Assembly: GCA_963774075.1 (NCBI GenBank)
Contig: CAVZDP010000003.1
Span: 434,001 to 498,000, forward strand
DNA: 64,000 bases
From: JBBQNR01 sp963774075
GTDB taxonomy: Bacteria; Actinomycetota; Thermoleophilia; Solirubrobacterales; JBBDJG01
Direction: 5' to 3'
Below, piece by piece: positions 49,824 through 58,605 of this stretch. The position numbers and the translations under genes were made by a program. The stretch's first letter is position 1. The number at the start of each line of letters is the position of its first letter. A model generated the notes under the pieces. It made no database searches and was not told where the DNA came from. It saw nothing but the letters and a program-made list of their open reading frames with translations.

Positions 49824-50332
49824 AAGCGACCGTGCTGTTGACGGCCGGCGAGGCGACCGCGCTCGCGGCCGTCGCCATCCTCTCCGCGAGCGCCAAGGAG
49901 GACACGGTCACGATCGTGTTCAGCCTCGCCTGGTGGGTCATCGCCACCGCAATCGGCACCTGGATCGGGCGCTCAGCGAAGCCCAGCGCGCGGATCTCGA
50001 ACCTGCTGTCGAGCGCGCGCACGTCGCTCGCGCTGCCGGAGGTCAGGCCCGCAGAGGTGCTCGTCAACAGGCTCTGGCCGCTCGGTGTGTCAGCCCTGCT
50101 GGCCGCGGGGCTGTCCTGGATCTACCCTCAGGTGGCATCCGTGGCCGCGGGCTACGCGATGCTCGTGGCCCTCGCGTGGCGAAAGCAGGAGGCCGCCGTA
50201 ACCGCGATCGAAGCCCGCGACGGCGCCCGCTTCTACGTCGTGCCCACGTCGCCGTTCCGCGGCATCAGCCTCGCCCGCACTCCGGGCTATCGCACCACGT
50301 CGGGCAACGGAGCCGGGCCGCCCGCCGTTTAG
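49802..50332 (+). CDS. Membrane protein of unknown function
   Basis: 176 residues from ATG 49802, starting inside otsB. There are at least three hydrophobic segments: ATALAAVAILSASA, TIVFSLAWWVIATAIGTWI and LGVSALLAAGLSWIYPQVASVAAGYAMLVALAW. The soluble tail FYVVPTSPFRGISLARTPGYR follows. No family is recognised. The 22-base overlap with otsB means co-transcription and possibly coupled translation. It may be involved in stress or solute handling, but this is context only. Confidence 0.7.
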   Translation: MPFTDFLKATVLLTAGEATALAAVAILSASAKEDTVTIVFSLAWWVIATAIGTWIGRSAKPSARISNLLSSARTSLALPEVRPAEVLVNRLWPLGVSALLAAGLSWIYPQVASVAAGYAMLVALAWRKQEAAVTAIEARDGARFYVVPTSPFRGISLARTPGYRTTSGNGAGPPAV

Positions 50333-50368
50333 CAGTTCGACGAATATCTAGCCGGCTTCGCCGGGCAC

Positions 50369-52129
50369 CTAAAGTCCAGAGCGTCCGCCTTTAGGCGGCC
50401 GCCTATTACGTTTCTGCAGCTTGCGCAGGTCTCGGAGCGACCGCGTGTTGGCGACCTGGTCCGCGCTCAGCCAGGCGCGGCGTGCGGTCGCCACTCCGAA
50501 GCGGATCAGACCGAGCGTGTTTGTGCCGTGAGCGTCGGAGTTGATCACGATCATCACCCCAGCCTCCGCGGCCAGGCGAGCGTGCACGTCGGAGAGGTCG
50601 CGCCGGTCGGGGGCAGCATTGATCTCGAGCATCGTGCCCGTCTCAGCAGCGTGCTCGAAGATCCGCTCGAGCTCGAGCGGATAGGGATCGCGACGAAGGA
50701 TGAGGCGCCCCGTCGGGTGCCCGATCGAGTCGACATAGGGGTTGTCCATCGCAGCCATGATGCGCTCGGTCATGCGCTTCTCTCCCATCCGGAAGGAGGA
50801 GTGGACCGACGCGTTCACCCAGTCGAGCTGGGCGAGCACCTCGTCGTCGTAGTCGAGCGAGCCGTCCGGCAGCACGTTCACCTCCGACCCGGCGAGCAAC
50901 GTGATCCCGTCGAGGCGGGAGTTGAGCTTGCGGATGCGCTCCACTTGGCGGAGCAGCTCGTCGGGCTGGACGTCGTGCCCGAAGCCGAATGACGCCGAGT
51001 GATCGGTGATCGCGAAGTAGGAGTAACCGCGCGCCTTCGCGGCCTTGGCCATCTGCTCGATCGAGTTGCGCCCGTCCGAGGCGACCGTGTGCGAATGCAG
51101 GTCCCCGCGAAGCTGGGTCAGCTCGACCAGCTTTGGCAGCTTGTGACGACGCGCGGCTTCGAGCTCCCCCCGGCCCTCTCGCAACTCGGGCTCGACGTAG
51201 TCGAGGCCGAGTGTCGCGTACACCTCCTGCTCGGTCCGGCAGGTGACCGTCGTCCCTTTGCTTTCGTCCTCGATCCCGTACTCGCTCACGTGGATGCCGC
51301 GCTTGACCGCGTGCTCACGCAGTGCGACGTTGTGCTGCTTGGAGCCGGTCAAGTGCTGAAGCAGGTTGCCGAACTGCTCCGGGGCGACCACGCGCAGCTC
51401 GACGACGAGCCCGTTGTGGGTGACGATCCTCGCTCCTCCATCGCCGACCGACTTGACCTCGGCGGCGACATCCAGCCCGGCGAGCGCCTCCGACAGCGCT
51501 CGGGGATCGGGCGCCGCCGCGACCACGTCGACGTCCTTGCACGTGTCGGTCCAGCGCCGGGCGCTGCCCGCCAGCTCGACCTGGTCCGATGCCTCGTGGG
51601 CGCGCAGCTGCTCAACGATCTGCTCGGCGAGCGGAAGCACGTCCGAGAGCACGCGCCGCACGCCCGTGCCGTCCCCGAGCGCGGCCAGCGAGGCGACGAT
51701 GTTCTGCTCCGCCTTCGGGCCCAGGCCGGGCACCGAGCGCAGGCGCTCCTCCTCAGCCGCCTTGCGCAGCTCCTCGAGAGACGAGATGCCGAGCTCCTCG
51801 TACAGCCTCCGGGCCGTCTTGGGGCCCAGCCCCGGGATGCGCATCACCTGGACGAGCGGCGCCGGGAACTTGCCCTTCAGCTTGGAGGCGGCCGGGATCT
51901 CCCCCGTCTCGAGGAGCGTCTTGATCTTCTCCTCGATCGTCTTGCCGATCCCCGACAGCTCGGTCAACCGACCCTCTCCGGCCAGCTGCTCGACGCTGAG
52001 GGGAGACTCGCGCACAGCGCGCGCGGCCTGCCGGTAGGCCACGACCCGGTAGATGACGGCCTCGTCGAGCTCGTTCAGGTCGGCGAGCTCGTCGAGCGCT
52101 CCTGCAATGTCGGCGTTCGTCATCCGCAT
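50369..52129 (-). CDS. polX: Family X DNA polymerase with PHP exonuclease domain
   Basis: 586 residues, ATG 52129; an ATG two codons on is also possible. Helix-hairpin-helix segments LSGIGKTIEEKIK and PGLGPKTARRLYEELG lie in the N-terminal 8-kDa-like region. LAGSARRWTDTCKDVDVVAAA gives the polymerase DxD pair. From about residue 340, DLHSHTVASDGRNSIEQMA, YFAITDHSASFGFGHD and the later INAAPDRRDLSD and INSDAHGTNTL carry the PHP metal-binding residues. The enzyme fills short gaps in base-excision repair and removes 3' ends with its PHP domain. Normal length for PolX, and divergent to the 52164 gene. Confidence 0.93.
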   Translation of the reverse strand: MRMTNADIAGALDELADLNELDEAVIYRVVAYRQAARAVRESPLSVEQLAGEGRLTELSGIGKTIEEKIKTLLETGEIPAASKLKGKFPAPLVQVMRIPGLGPKTARRLYEELGISSLEELRKAAEEERLRSVPGLGPKAEQNIVASLAALGDGTGVRRVLSDVLPLAEQIVEQLRAHEASDQVELAGSARRWTDTCKDVDVVAAAPDPRALSEALAGLDVAAEVKSVGDGGARIVTHNGLVVELRVVAPEQFGNLLQHLTGSKQHNVALREHAVKRGIHVSEYGIEDESKGTTVTCRTEQEVYATLGLDYVEPELREGRGELEAARRHKLPKLVELTQLRGDLHSHTVASDGRNSIEQMAKAAKARGYSYFAITDHSASFGFGHDVQPDELLRQVERIRKLNSRLDGITLLAGSEVNVLPDGSLDYDDEVLAQLDWVNASVHSSFRMGEKRMTERIMAAMDNPYVDSIGHPTGRLILRRDPYPLELERIFEHAAETGTMLEINAAPDRRDLSDVHARLAAEAGVMIVINSDAHGTNTLGLIRFGVATARRAWLSADQVANTRSLRDLRKLQKRNRRPPKGGRSGL

Positions 52130-52163
52130 GTTCGATCAGGCGCGGACTTACCATACGCGGCCC

Positions 52164-52922
52164 ATGTCGAAAACCTGGCCCTCGGGCCCCGTCTGGGTGA
52201 TCGTGCCGACCTACAACGAGCGCGAGAGCCTGGAGCCGCTGGTCACGAGCGCACTCGCGGCGCTCACGGGCTGCGCGCCCGACCACACGATTCTGGTCGT
52301 CGACGACAACTCGCCCGACGGCACGGGGCGTCTGGCCGACCGGCTGGCGGCGTCGAACCCTCACGTGCAGGTGCTTCACCGCGAGGGCAAGCGTGGCCTG
52401 GCCCAGGCCTACCTGGCGGGCTTCCGTCTCGCTCTCGAGCGGGGCGCATCGCTCGTGATCGAGATGGACGCCGACCTATCCCACGACCCCCGCCACCTGC
52501 CGGAGCTGATCGAGGCGGCGCGAGACGCGGACCTCGTGCTGGGCTCCCGCTACGCCGCGGGCGGGCGGGTCGAGAACTGGGGTCCGGTGCGACGCCTCGT
52601 CAGCCAGGGCGGCTGCCGGTACGCGCGGGCGGTGCTGGGCGTCGACGTACGTGACCTGACAGGCGGCTTCAAGTGCTTCCGGCGCGAGGTACTGGAAGCG
52701 CTCGACCTAGACGCCGTGCGCTCGCAGGGATACGCGTTCCAGGTCGAGCTCACCTACCGGGCGCTCCAGCGGGGATTCAGGGTCAGCGAGGTGCCGATCA
52801 CCTTCATGGAGCGCCAGACCGGCGCCAGCAAGATGTCCCGGCGGATCGTCCTGGAGGCGGTCTGGATGGTTCCGCGTCTGCGCCTGGTGCGGTCAGCCGG
52901 TAACAGACGAGCCGACGCGTAG
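52164..52922 (+). CDS. Polyprenol monophosphomannose (dolichol-phosphate mannose type) synthase
   Basis: 252 residues from ATG 52164. VWVIVPTYNERESLEPLV and ILVVDDNSPDGTGRLAD are GT2 motifs typical of DPM1/Ppm1. EMDADLSHDPRHLPELI carries the DAD metal site, and TGGFKCFRREVLEALDL and SKMSRRIVLEAVWMVPRL follow. No C-terminal membrane segments are seen, so it is the soluble type. It transfers mannose (or another hexose) from GDP-mannose to polyprenyl phosphate at the membrane, supplying a lipid-linked sugar for protein or lipoglycan glycosylation. The sugar specificity is inferred. Confidence 0.88.
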   Translation: MSKTWPSGPVWVIVPTYNERESLEPLVTSALAALTGCAPDHTILVVDDNSPDGTGRLADRLAASNPHVQVLHREGKRGLAQAYLAGFRLALERGASLVIEMDADLSHDPRHLPELIEAARDADLVLGSRYAAGGRVENWGPVRRLVSQGGCRYARAVLGVDVRDLTGGFKCFRREVLEALDLDAVRSQGYAFQVELTYRALQRGFRVSEVPITFMERQTGASKMSRRIVLEAVWMVPRLRLVRSAGNRRADA

Positions 52923-52985
52923 ACTTTGTGGGGTCCCCGTTCTGAAGGGCTCGAGACCCGAGCCCACCATCCGAAAGGAGCCGCT

Positions 52986-53312
52986 GTGTCAGGCCTGATC
53001 ATCGACGTGATGGACGCGACCTTCGACGTCGAGGTGCTCGAGGCCGAGCAGCCCGTGATCGTCGATTTCTGGGCGCCTTGGTGCGGGCCCTGCCGCGTCG
53101 TCTCGCCGATCCTGGAAGAGATAAACAGCGAGCGCGAGGACCTTCGCGTCGTGAAGATGAACGTGGACGAGAACCAGGCGACAGCCGTGCGCTACGAGAT
53201 CCTCTCGATCCCGACGATGATCCTCTTCAAGAACGGGGAAATCGCCAAGAAGGTGATCGGCGCCCTGCCGAAGGCGCGGCTGGTCGCCGAGTTCGAGCCG
53301 GCGCTCGCGTAA
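52986..53312 (+). CDS. trxA: Thioredoxin
   Basis: 108 residues from GTG 52986, with AAAGGAG upstream; the frame is open back to 52926 but that part lacks a start with support. VIVDFWAPWCGPCRVVSPIL (about 20) contains the classical WCGPC active site, and the cis-Pro is at SIPTMILFKNGEI. This is a standard soluble thioredoxin that keeps cytoplasmic proteins reduced. It could also supply electrons to MauD-like or other redox proteins, but nothing links them directly. Confidence 0.95.
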   Translation: MSGLIIDVMDATFDVEVLEAEQPVIVDFWAPWCGPCRVVSPILEEINSEREDLRVVKMNVDENQATAVRYEILSIPTMILFKNGEIAKKVIGALPKARLVAEFEPALA

Positions 53313-53376
53313 GAAAGCCCTCCAGGGCTGCCTCAAAGCCTTAGGTGGGCCTGAAAGCGGGCATCCTTTAGGAGGA

Positions 53377-54495
53377 ATGCCCGACACGCAGAGACTCCCG
53401 GTCGCATACAAGGCGGTCGCGCTGGCCGCGGCGCTGCTCGTGCTCGGGCTGCTCTTCCGCCAGCTCGCGACGCTGCTGCTGGCGGTCCTGATGACGATCA
53501 TCATCGCGATCCCGCTCTCCGCGGGCGCAACCCGGCTCGAGCGACACGGGATTCCGAGACCGCTTGGGGCGCTGGCGACCTTGCTCGCCGGCCTCGCCGT
53601 GCTGGCGGGCCTGCTGGCCCTGATCATCCCGACGTTCATAGATCAGACGAACCAGTTCGTCGACGACGTGCCGGCGATCGTCAACGACCTCGAGGAAACG
53701 GCGGGCGACATCACGGGCGACAGGCCGAGCGAGGTCGGGGACAAGGTGCAGGACTTCCTCCGCGGCTACACGGACGAGCCCGAGCGGCTGATCGGCCCGA
53801 TCACCTCGATCGGCGTCGACGTGGCCGGGGTGCTGGTCGCGATCCTGGTGATCCTGATCACCGCCTACTACATGGCGGTGCGTCCGGACCCCCTCGTGCG
53901 GGGTGCGCTGAGACTCATGCCGCCCTCGCGCCGCGAACACGCGCGTTGCGTGATGGAGCGCATGCGCAGCGCGTGGATCGGCTGGATGGAGGGCGTCGTC
54001 TTCGACATGTTCATCTCAGGGACGCTGCTCTTCATCGGGCTCACGATCGTCGACCTCGACTTCGCGATCCTGTTCGCCGTCCTGACGGCGTTGCTGGTGG
54101 TCATCCCCTATTTCGGGGCGATCATCGGTGCCATTCCGCCGGTGCTATTCGCCCTCACCGACTCACCGGGGAAGGCACTGCTCGTGCTCGCCGTGTACAT
54201 CATCGTGCAGCAGGTGGAGGGCAACTTGGTCATTCCGCTCGTCATGTCCCGCACAGTGCGGCTCCACCCAGCCTTGATCGCGATCGGGGTCGTCGTGGTC
54301 GGGAACCTCTTCGGCATCGTCGGCCTGTTCGTGGCGGTGCCAATCATCTCGGCCGTGGCGATCCTCACCGAGGAGTACTGGGTGCGGGAGGTGGAAGCGG
54401 CTCACGAGCGAAGATCCACCCCGGATCTCGAGTTACCTGCGTCCGCCGAGCAGTTACCCCGGGACTTGGCCGAACGCGAGCGCGAGCCCGCCTGA
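53377..54495 (+). CDS. AI-2E/PerM-family transporter
   Basis: 372 residues from ATG 53377, with TTAGGAGG upstream. Long hydrophobic segments fill the protein: VALAAALLVLGLLFRQLATLLLAVL, ALATLLAGLAVLAGLLALIIP, VDVAGVLVAILVILITAYYMAVRP, then GTLLFIGLTIVDL, ALLVVIPYFGAIIGAIPPVLFAL and later helices. The family's IPYFGxxxGAIP motif is present. Members are putative permeases for autoinducer-2 or cations and protons. The charged C-terminal tail (about 40 residues) is cytoplasmic. The next gene begins directly at its stop (TGATTG). Confidence 0.87.
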   Translation: MPDTQRLPVAYKAVALAAALLVLGLLFRQLATLLLAVLMTIIIAIPLSAGATRLERHGIPRPLGALATLLAGLAVLAGLLALIIPTFIDQTNQFVDDVPAIVNDLEETAGDITGDRPSEVGDKVQDFLRGYTDEPERLIGPITSIGVDVAGVLVAILVILITAYYMAVRPDPLVRGALRLMPPSRREHARCVMERMRSAWIGWMEGVVFDMFISGTLLFIGLTIVDLDFAILFAVLTALLVVIPYFGAIIGAIPPVLFALTDSPGKALLVLAVYIIVQQVEGNLVIPLVMSRTVRLHPALIAIGVVVVGNLFGIVGLFVAVPIISAVAILTEEYWVREVEAAHERRSTPDLELPASAEQLPRDLAEREREPA

Positions 54496-55197
54496 TTGAC
54501 CGATCGAGAGTACTCAGGCGTCCTCGGATGGCATTTCGGCGAGCCACATGTAGTTGAAGAGATATCCCGACGGCATTCCGGCTGGCGAGCCGAGAACTTG
54601 CGGCGCGGATTCCGCGCTGCCACGGTGATCGACGTGGGGGTGGGAGATGGAACGCCGAGTCTCTACGAGGCGTTCGCCGATGCCCACCACGTCCTGATCG
54701 ATCCGCTCATCGAGCACGAGCCTGCGATGAAGAGCTGGCTGGCTCGCTACGAAGGGGAGTACGTGCTCAAGGCGGTCGGCGAGCGGGAGGGAATCACGGA
54801 GATGACGGTCGTTCCGGAGTCGCTTCAGTGGAGCTCGATGTTGGGCCCGCCGCCTGGACGCCCCGACGCGAACGTCGAGCTTAGGCGCGTCGAGATGACG
54901 ACGCTCGATTCGCTGCTCGAGCAACGTGGGTGGACTGGACCCTTCGGGCTGAAGATAGACACGGAAGGTGCCGAAGACCGAGTTGTCGCGGGAGCGAGCG
55001 CTCTGCTGCGTCAGACCGAGTTCGTGATCGCCGAGGTCTCGGTTGGCCGAAGCGGGAGCTACACGTTCGCGGAGTTCATAGCCTCGATGGACGACCAGGG
55101 CTTTGAGACCCTCGATGTACTCGACGGCTTGAAGGGGCGGCCACTGGGGAGGGTCACTTGGCTCGACATCCTGTTTCGGCGGCGCCGATTCCAATGA
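54496..55197 (+). CDS. FkbM-family SAM-dependent methyltransferase
   Basis: 233 residues from TTG 54496, directly after the TGA of the transporter. An ATG-based start is not available before the conserved part. TVIDVGVGDGTPSLYEAF (about 42) is motif I and GLKIDTEGAEDRVVAGA (about 154) the FkbM-specific D-x-E-G-A-E segment. FkbM enzymes O-methylate sugars and macrolides. It could methylate a lipid-linked or surface sugar, given the glycan genes elsewhere in the window. It has no signal or membrane segment. Confidence 0.83.
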   Translation: MTDREYSGVLGWHFGEPHVVEEISRRHSGWRAENLRRGFRAATVIDVGVGDGTPSLYEAFADAHHVLIDPLIEHEPAMKSWLARYEGEYVLKAVGEREGITEMTVVPESLQWSSMLGPPPGRPDANVELRRVEMTTLDSLLEQRGWTGPFGLKIDTEGAEDRVVAGASALLRQTEFVIAEVSVGRSGSYTFAEFIASMDDQGFETLDVLDGLKGRPLGRVTWLDILFRRRRFQ

Positions 55198-55224
55198 TGT
55201 TCGACCGCCACCGCGAGGAACCAA

Positions 55225-58200
55225 CTAACCGGCCCGCTTCAGCGTGATGTCCAGCGCCTGGCCGTCGATGCGAGCCGACTCGGCGTGGGAGCTGTCCGCG
55301 TCCGTGCGGTTCAATTCGAGACGGGACGCGAGCGTCTCCCCTGCCACGTACTCCGCGTGCTGAAGCACGGCGTCCATGAGCGCGTCATCTCCGGAGAGGG
55401 CGAGCTCTATGCGGTCCTCGACCTCCAGTCCCGCTCCCTTGCGCGCGTTCTGCACCGCGTGCACCACTTCGCGGGCGACGCCCTCCCGTCGTAGGTCCTC
55501 GTCCAGGTCGAGCTTTAGAGCGACCGCGTAGTTCGCCTGGCGCTCGAGCTGGTAGCCGCTTCGCGGAAGCATCACTAGCGAGACCTCGTCGGGGCCAAGC
55601 GCCTCTTCGCGGCCATCGATCGAAACGTGCACGCTCCCGCCGCCGTCGAAGGCGGCCGCGACATGCGACGGATCGAGCGCCTCGACCGCACTGACGACGT
55701 GCTTCGTCTTCGCGCCGAAGCGAGGGCCCAGCGCGCGGTAGTTGGGCTTGAGCTCGTAGTCGGCGAGCTCCTCAGCTTCGCCCACGTACGAAACCTCTTT
55801 CACGTTGAGCTCGTCGAGCACGAGGTCCTCGAGGCGCTCGATCGCAGCCCGCTCGCGCTCGTCGGCCACGACGACCGCCTCTCGAAGCGGTTGGCGCACC
55901 TTGATCTTGGCCTGGCTGCGAGCGGCACGCCCGAGCTCGACGGTTCTTCGCGCCACGCCCATGTCGAAGTCGAGCTGGCGATCGACGAGCCGCTCGTCCG
56001 GTTCGGGAAAGTCGCAGAGGTGCACCGATTGCTCGCGGCCGTCCAGATTCGTGTACAGCTCGTCGGCAACGAAGGGGATGAAGGGAGCGGCGAGCTTCGC
56101 GACGGTCGCCAGGCACTCGTGCAACGTGCGGTAGGCGTAGATCTTGTCATCGTTGTCGCGTTGGCCGGCCTGGGACGGGCTCCAGAACCGGCGGCGGCTG
56201 CGCCGTACGTACCAGTTCGACAGATCGTCGACGAAGGCCGCGATCGCGCGGCCGGACGAGGTCGTGTCGTAGGCGTCCAGGCCTTCGCGCACCGCGGAGA
56301 TCGTGCTCTGGAGGCGCGAGAGCGCCCAGCGGTCGAGATCGGGACGACCGGCCTCATCCAGGGAGTGTTCTTCGTGGTCGAACCCGTCCACGTTCGCGTA
56401 GAGCACGTAGAAGTAGTACGTGTTCCAGAGCGTGAGCAGGAACTTGCGTACGCTCTCGCCGACCGTCTCGACGGAGAAGCGATAGCCGGACCAAGGTTGC
56501 TGCGAAGTGAAGTAGTACCAGCGGAATGCATCGGCGCCGTGGCGGTCGATCACGTCCCACGGGGCGACGACGTTGCCGCGGCTCTTGGACATCTTCTGTC
56601 CCTCGGGGTCGAGTATCAGCCCGAGACAGAGCACGTTCCGGTACGGCGCACGGCCGGACAGCAGCGTCGAGATGGCGAGCAGCGAGTAGAACCAGCCACG
56701 CGTCTGGTCGAGCGCCTCGCAGATGAAGTCGGCGGGGAATCGCTCCTCGAACAGCTCCTCGTTCTCGAACGGGTGGTGGAACTGCGCGAACGGCATCGCG
56801 CCCGAGTCGTACCAGGCGTCGATCACCTCGGGGACCCGCCTCATGGTCCCGCCGCAGTCCTCGCAGCGAAGCTCCAGCTCGTCGATGTAGGGGCGATGAA
56901 GATCGTCGGGCACCTCGCTCGTCGCCAACTCGCGTAGTTCCGCGATGGAGCCAACGCAGAGGACGTGATCCTCGCCGCACCTCCAGATCGGAAGGGGCGT
57001 TCCCCAATAGCGCTCACGCGAGAGTGCCCAGTCGACGTTGTTCTCGAGCCACTTGCCGAAGCGGCCGTGCTTGATGTGAAACGGGTACCACTCGACCTCC
57101 TCGTTCGCGGCGAGCAGCTCGTCGCGGCGGGCGGTCGTGCGGATGTACCAGCTCGCTTTCGCGTAGTAGAGAAGCGGCGTGTCGCAGCGCCAGCAGTGCG
57201 GATAGGCGTGCTCGTAGGGCTCGACGCGAAAGACCCGGCCGCGGCCCGAGAGATCCTCGATCAGGGCGGGGTCGGCGTCCTTGACGAAGAGCCCGGTATA
57301 AGGACCGATCCGATCGTCGAAGGTACCGTCCGGGCGGACCGGATTTACCACCGCAAGGCCGTACTGCTCGCCGAGCCTGAAGTCGTCCTCGCCGAAGGCG
57401 ATCGCCGTGTGAACGAGCCCGGTTCCGTCGTCGGCGCTCACGAAGTCCGCCATGAGGACGGTGTGCCCGCGCTCGCCGTACTCGGAGGCCGGGATGAACG
57501 CGAACGGCGGCTCGTAGGCGGTGCCTTCGATCTCCCGGCCGGGGAAGCGAGCGATCACCTCGGCGCCGTCACCCAGCACGCGCTCGACCCTGCTCTCGGC
57601 GAGGATGTAGATCTCGCCCTCGTCACGAGCGCGGACGTAGGTCAGCTCGGGGTCCGCCGCGACGGCGGCGTTCGAGACGAGGGTCCACGGCGTCGTAGTC
57701 CAGACGAGGAGGTTGTCCCCCTCGCCGAGCGGCCCGGCGGGGGCGGTAACCGCAAAGCGCACGTAGAGCGATGGGTCGATCACGTCGCGATAGCCCAGGG
57801 CGACCTCGTGTGAGGAAAGGGTGGTGCCGCAGCGGGGGCAGTAGGGGACGACCTTGTGACCCTCGTAGAGGAGATCGTCGTCCCAGATCTTGCGGAGGCT
57901 CCACCAGACCGACTCCATGTACTCGTTCGCGAGGGTTACGTAGGCGTCGTCGAGGTCGATCCAGAACCCGACCCGCTCCGTCAGCCGGTTCCATTCCTCG
58001 ACGTAGGAGAAGACGGACTCGCGGCACTTGCGGTTGAACTCAGCTATCCCGTATCTCTCGATCTCCTCCTTGGACTTGATGCCGAGCACGCGCTCGACCT
58101 CGAGCTCGACGGGGAGCCCGTGGCAGTCCCAGCCCGCCTTGCGCGGCACGTGGTAGCCGCACATCGTCTTGTAGCGGGGGAAGATGTCCTTGAAGACGCG

Positions 58201-58389
58201 GGAGAGGACGTGATGGGAGCCGGGAGCGCCGTTGGCGGTCGGCGGCCCCTCGTAGAACACCCACAGCGGCTCGCCCTCGCGGCGGCGGAGCGTCTCGTGG
58301 AAGACGTCGAGCTCGCGCCATCGTTCCAGGATTCGCTCCTCCAGCGCCGGGAAATGCTCATTCGCGTCCACCTGGCGGTAGCGGGGCAT
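55225..58389 (-). CDS. ileS: Isoleucyl-tRNA synthetase, type 2
   Basis: 1054 residues, ATG 58389. PPTANGAPGSHHV (about 48) is the HIGH-like motif and GQKMSKSRGNV (about 597) the KMSKS loop. TTPWTLVSNAAVAADPELTYV starts the editing domain. The anticodon-binding domain follows, and the C-terminus is the long IleRS2 type without the zinc-finger tail of IleRS1. It charges tRNA-Ile in the cytoplasm. IleRS2 enzymes are typically resistant to mupirocin. Only a long 5' gap with palindrome C separates it from the MarR gene upstream. Confidence 0.96.
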   Translation of the reverse strand: MPRYRQVDANEHFPALEERILERWRELDVFHETLRRREGEPLWVFYEGPPTANGAPGSHHVLSRVFKDIFPRYKTMCGYHVPRKAGWDCHGLPVELEVERVLGIKSKEEIERYGIAEFNRKCRESVFSYVEEWNRLTERVGFWIDLDDAYVTLANEYMESVWWSLRKIWDDDLLYEGHKVVPYCPRCGTTLSSHEVALGYRDVIDPSLYVRFAVTAPAGPLGEGDNLLVWTTTPWTLVSNAAVAADPELTYVRARDEGEIYILAESRVERVLGDGAEVIARFPGREIEGTAYEPPFAFIPASEYGERGHTVLMADFVSADDGTGLVHTAIAFGEDDFRLGEQYGLAVVNPVRPDGTFDDRIGPYTGLFVKDADPALIEDLSGRGRVFRVEPYEHAYPHCWRCDTPLLYYAKASWYIRTTARRDELLAANEEVEWYPFHIKHGRFGKWLENNVDWALSRERYWGTPLPIWRCGEDHVLCVGSIAELRELATSEVPDDLHRPYIDELELRCEDCGGTMRRVPEVIDAWYDSGAMPFAQFHHPFENEELFEERFPADFICEALDQTRGWFYSLLAISTLLSGRAPYRNVLCLGLILDPEGQKMSKSRGNVVAPWDVIDRHGADAFRWYYFTSQQPWSGYRFSVETVGESVRKFLLTLWNTYYFYVLYANVDGFDHEEHSLDEAGRPDLDRWALSRLQSTISAVREGLDAYDTTSSGRAIAAFVDDLSNWYVRRSRRRFWSPSQAGQRDNDDKIYAYRTLHECLATVAKLAAPFIPFVADELYTNLDGREQSVHLCDFPEPDERLVDRQLDFDMGVARRTVELGRAARSQAKIKVRQPLREAVVVADERERAAIERLEDLVLDELNVKEVSYVGEAEELADYELKPNYRALGPRFGAKTKHVVSAVEALDPSHVAAAFDGGGSVHVSIDGREEALGPDEVSLVMLPRSGYQLERQANYAVALKLDLDEDLRREGVAREVVHAVQNARKGAGLEVEDRIELALSGDDALMDAVLQHAEYVAGETLASRLELNRTDADSSHAESARIDGQALDITLKRAG

Positions 58390-58434
58390 GGCCGTCGATT
58401 CTATGCGCAGCCCCGCGGGGCTCTGAGGCAGGCT

Positions 58435-58605
58435 CTAGTTTGTGGCCTGTCCCATAACGTTCGACCGGAAATGGCGGCTTCGGATCGTCGCCATGCGGCG
58501 TCCTCAGTCGCCCGGATAGCGCTGCTATCCGGGCTTCCTGCGTCCTTGCCTGGCGCCGCCCGAACCTCGCCATTTCCTGGCCAACGTTACGAAACAGACC
58601 ACTAG
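58435..58605 (+). repeat. Large palindromic repeat, copy C
   Basis: Outer arms CTAGT..TGGCCTGTCCCATAACG (left, from 58435) and CGTTACGAAACAGACCACTAG (right end) are imperfect inverted repeats over about 35 bases. The core holds GCGTCCTCAGTCG (58499-58511), a perfect 11-bp stem GCCCGGATAGC/GCTATCCGGGC (58511-58535) with a 3-base loop, and GCGTCCTTG (58541-58549). The arm pairs CTGT with ACAG where copy B pairs CCTT with AAGG, so pairing is conserved while sequence changes. Its right end supplies the TAG stop (58602-58604, minus strand) of the MarR gene. Confidence 0.82.

Noticed and set aside
50352..50364. CCGGC-TTC-GCCGG hairpin between convergent genes 50332 and 50369
   Set aside because: Only a 5-bp stem with no T-run on either strand; not enough for a terminator call.
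53318..53331. AGCCC-TCCA-GGGCT hairpin after thioredoxin
   Set aside because: Short stem without a T-run, and such 5-bp hairpins are common in GC-rich DNA.
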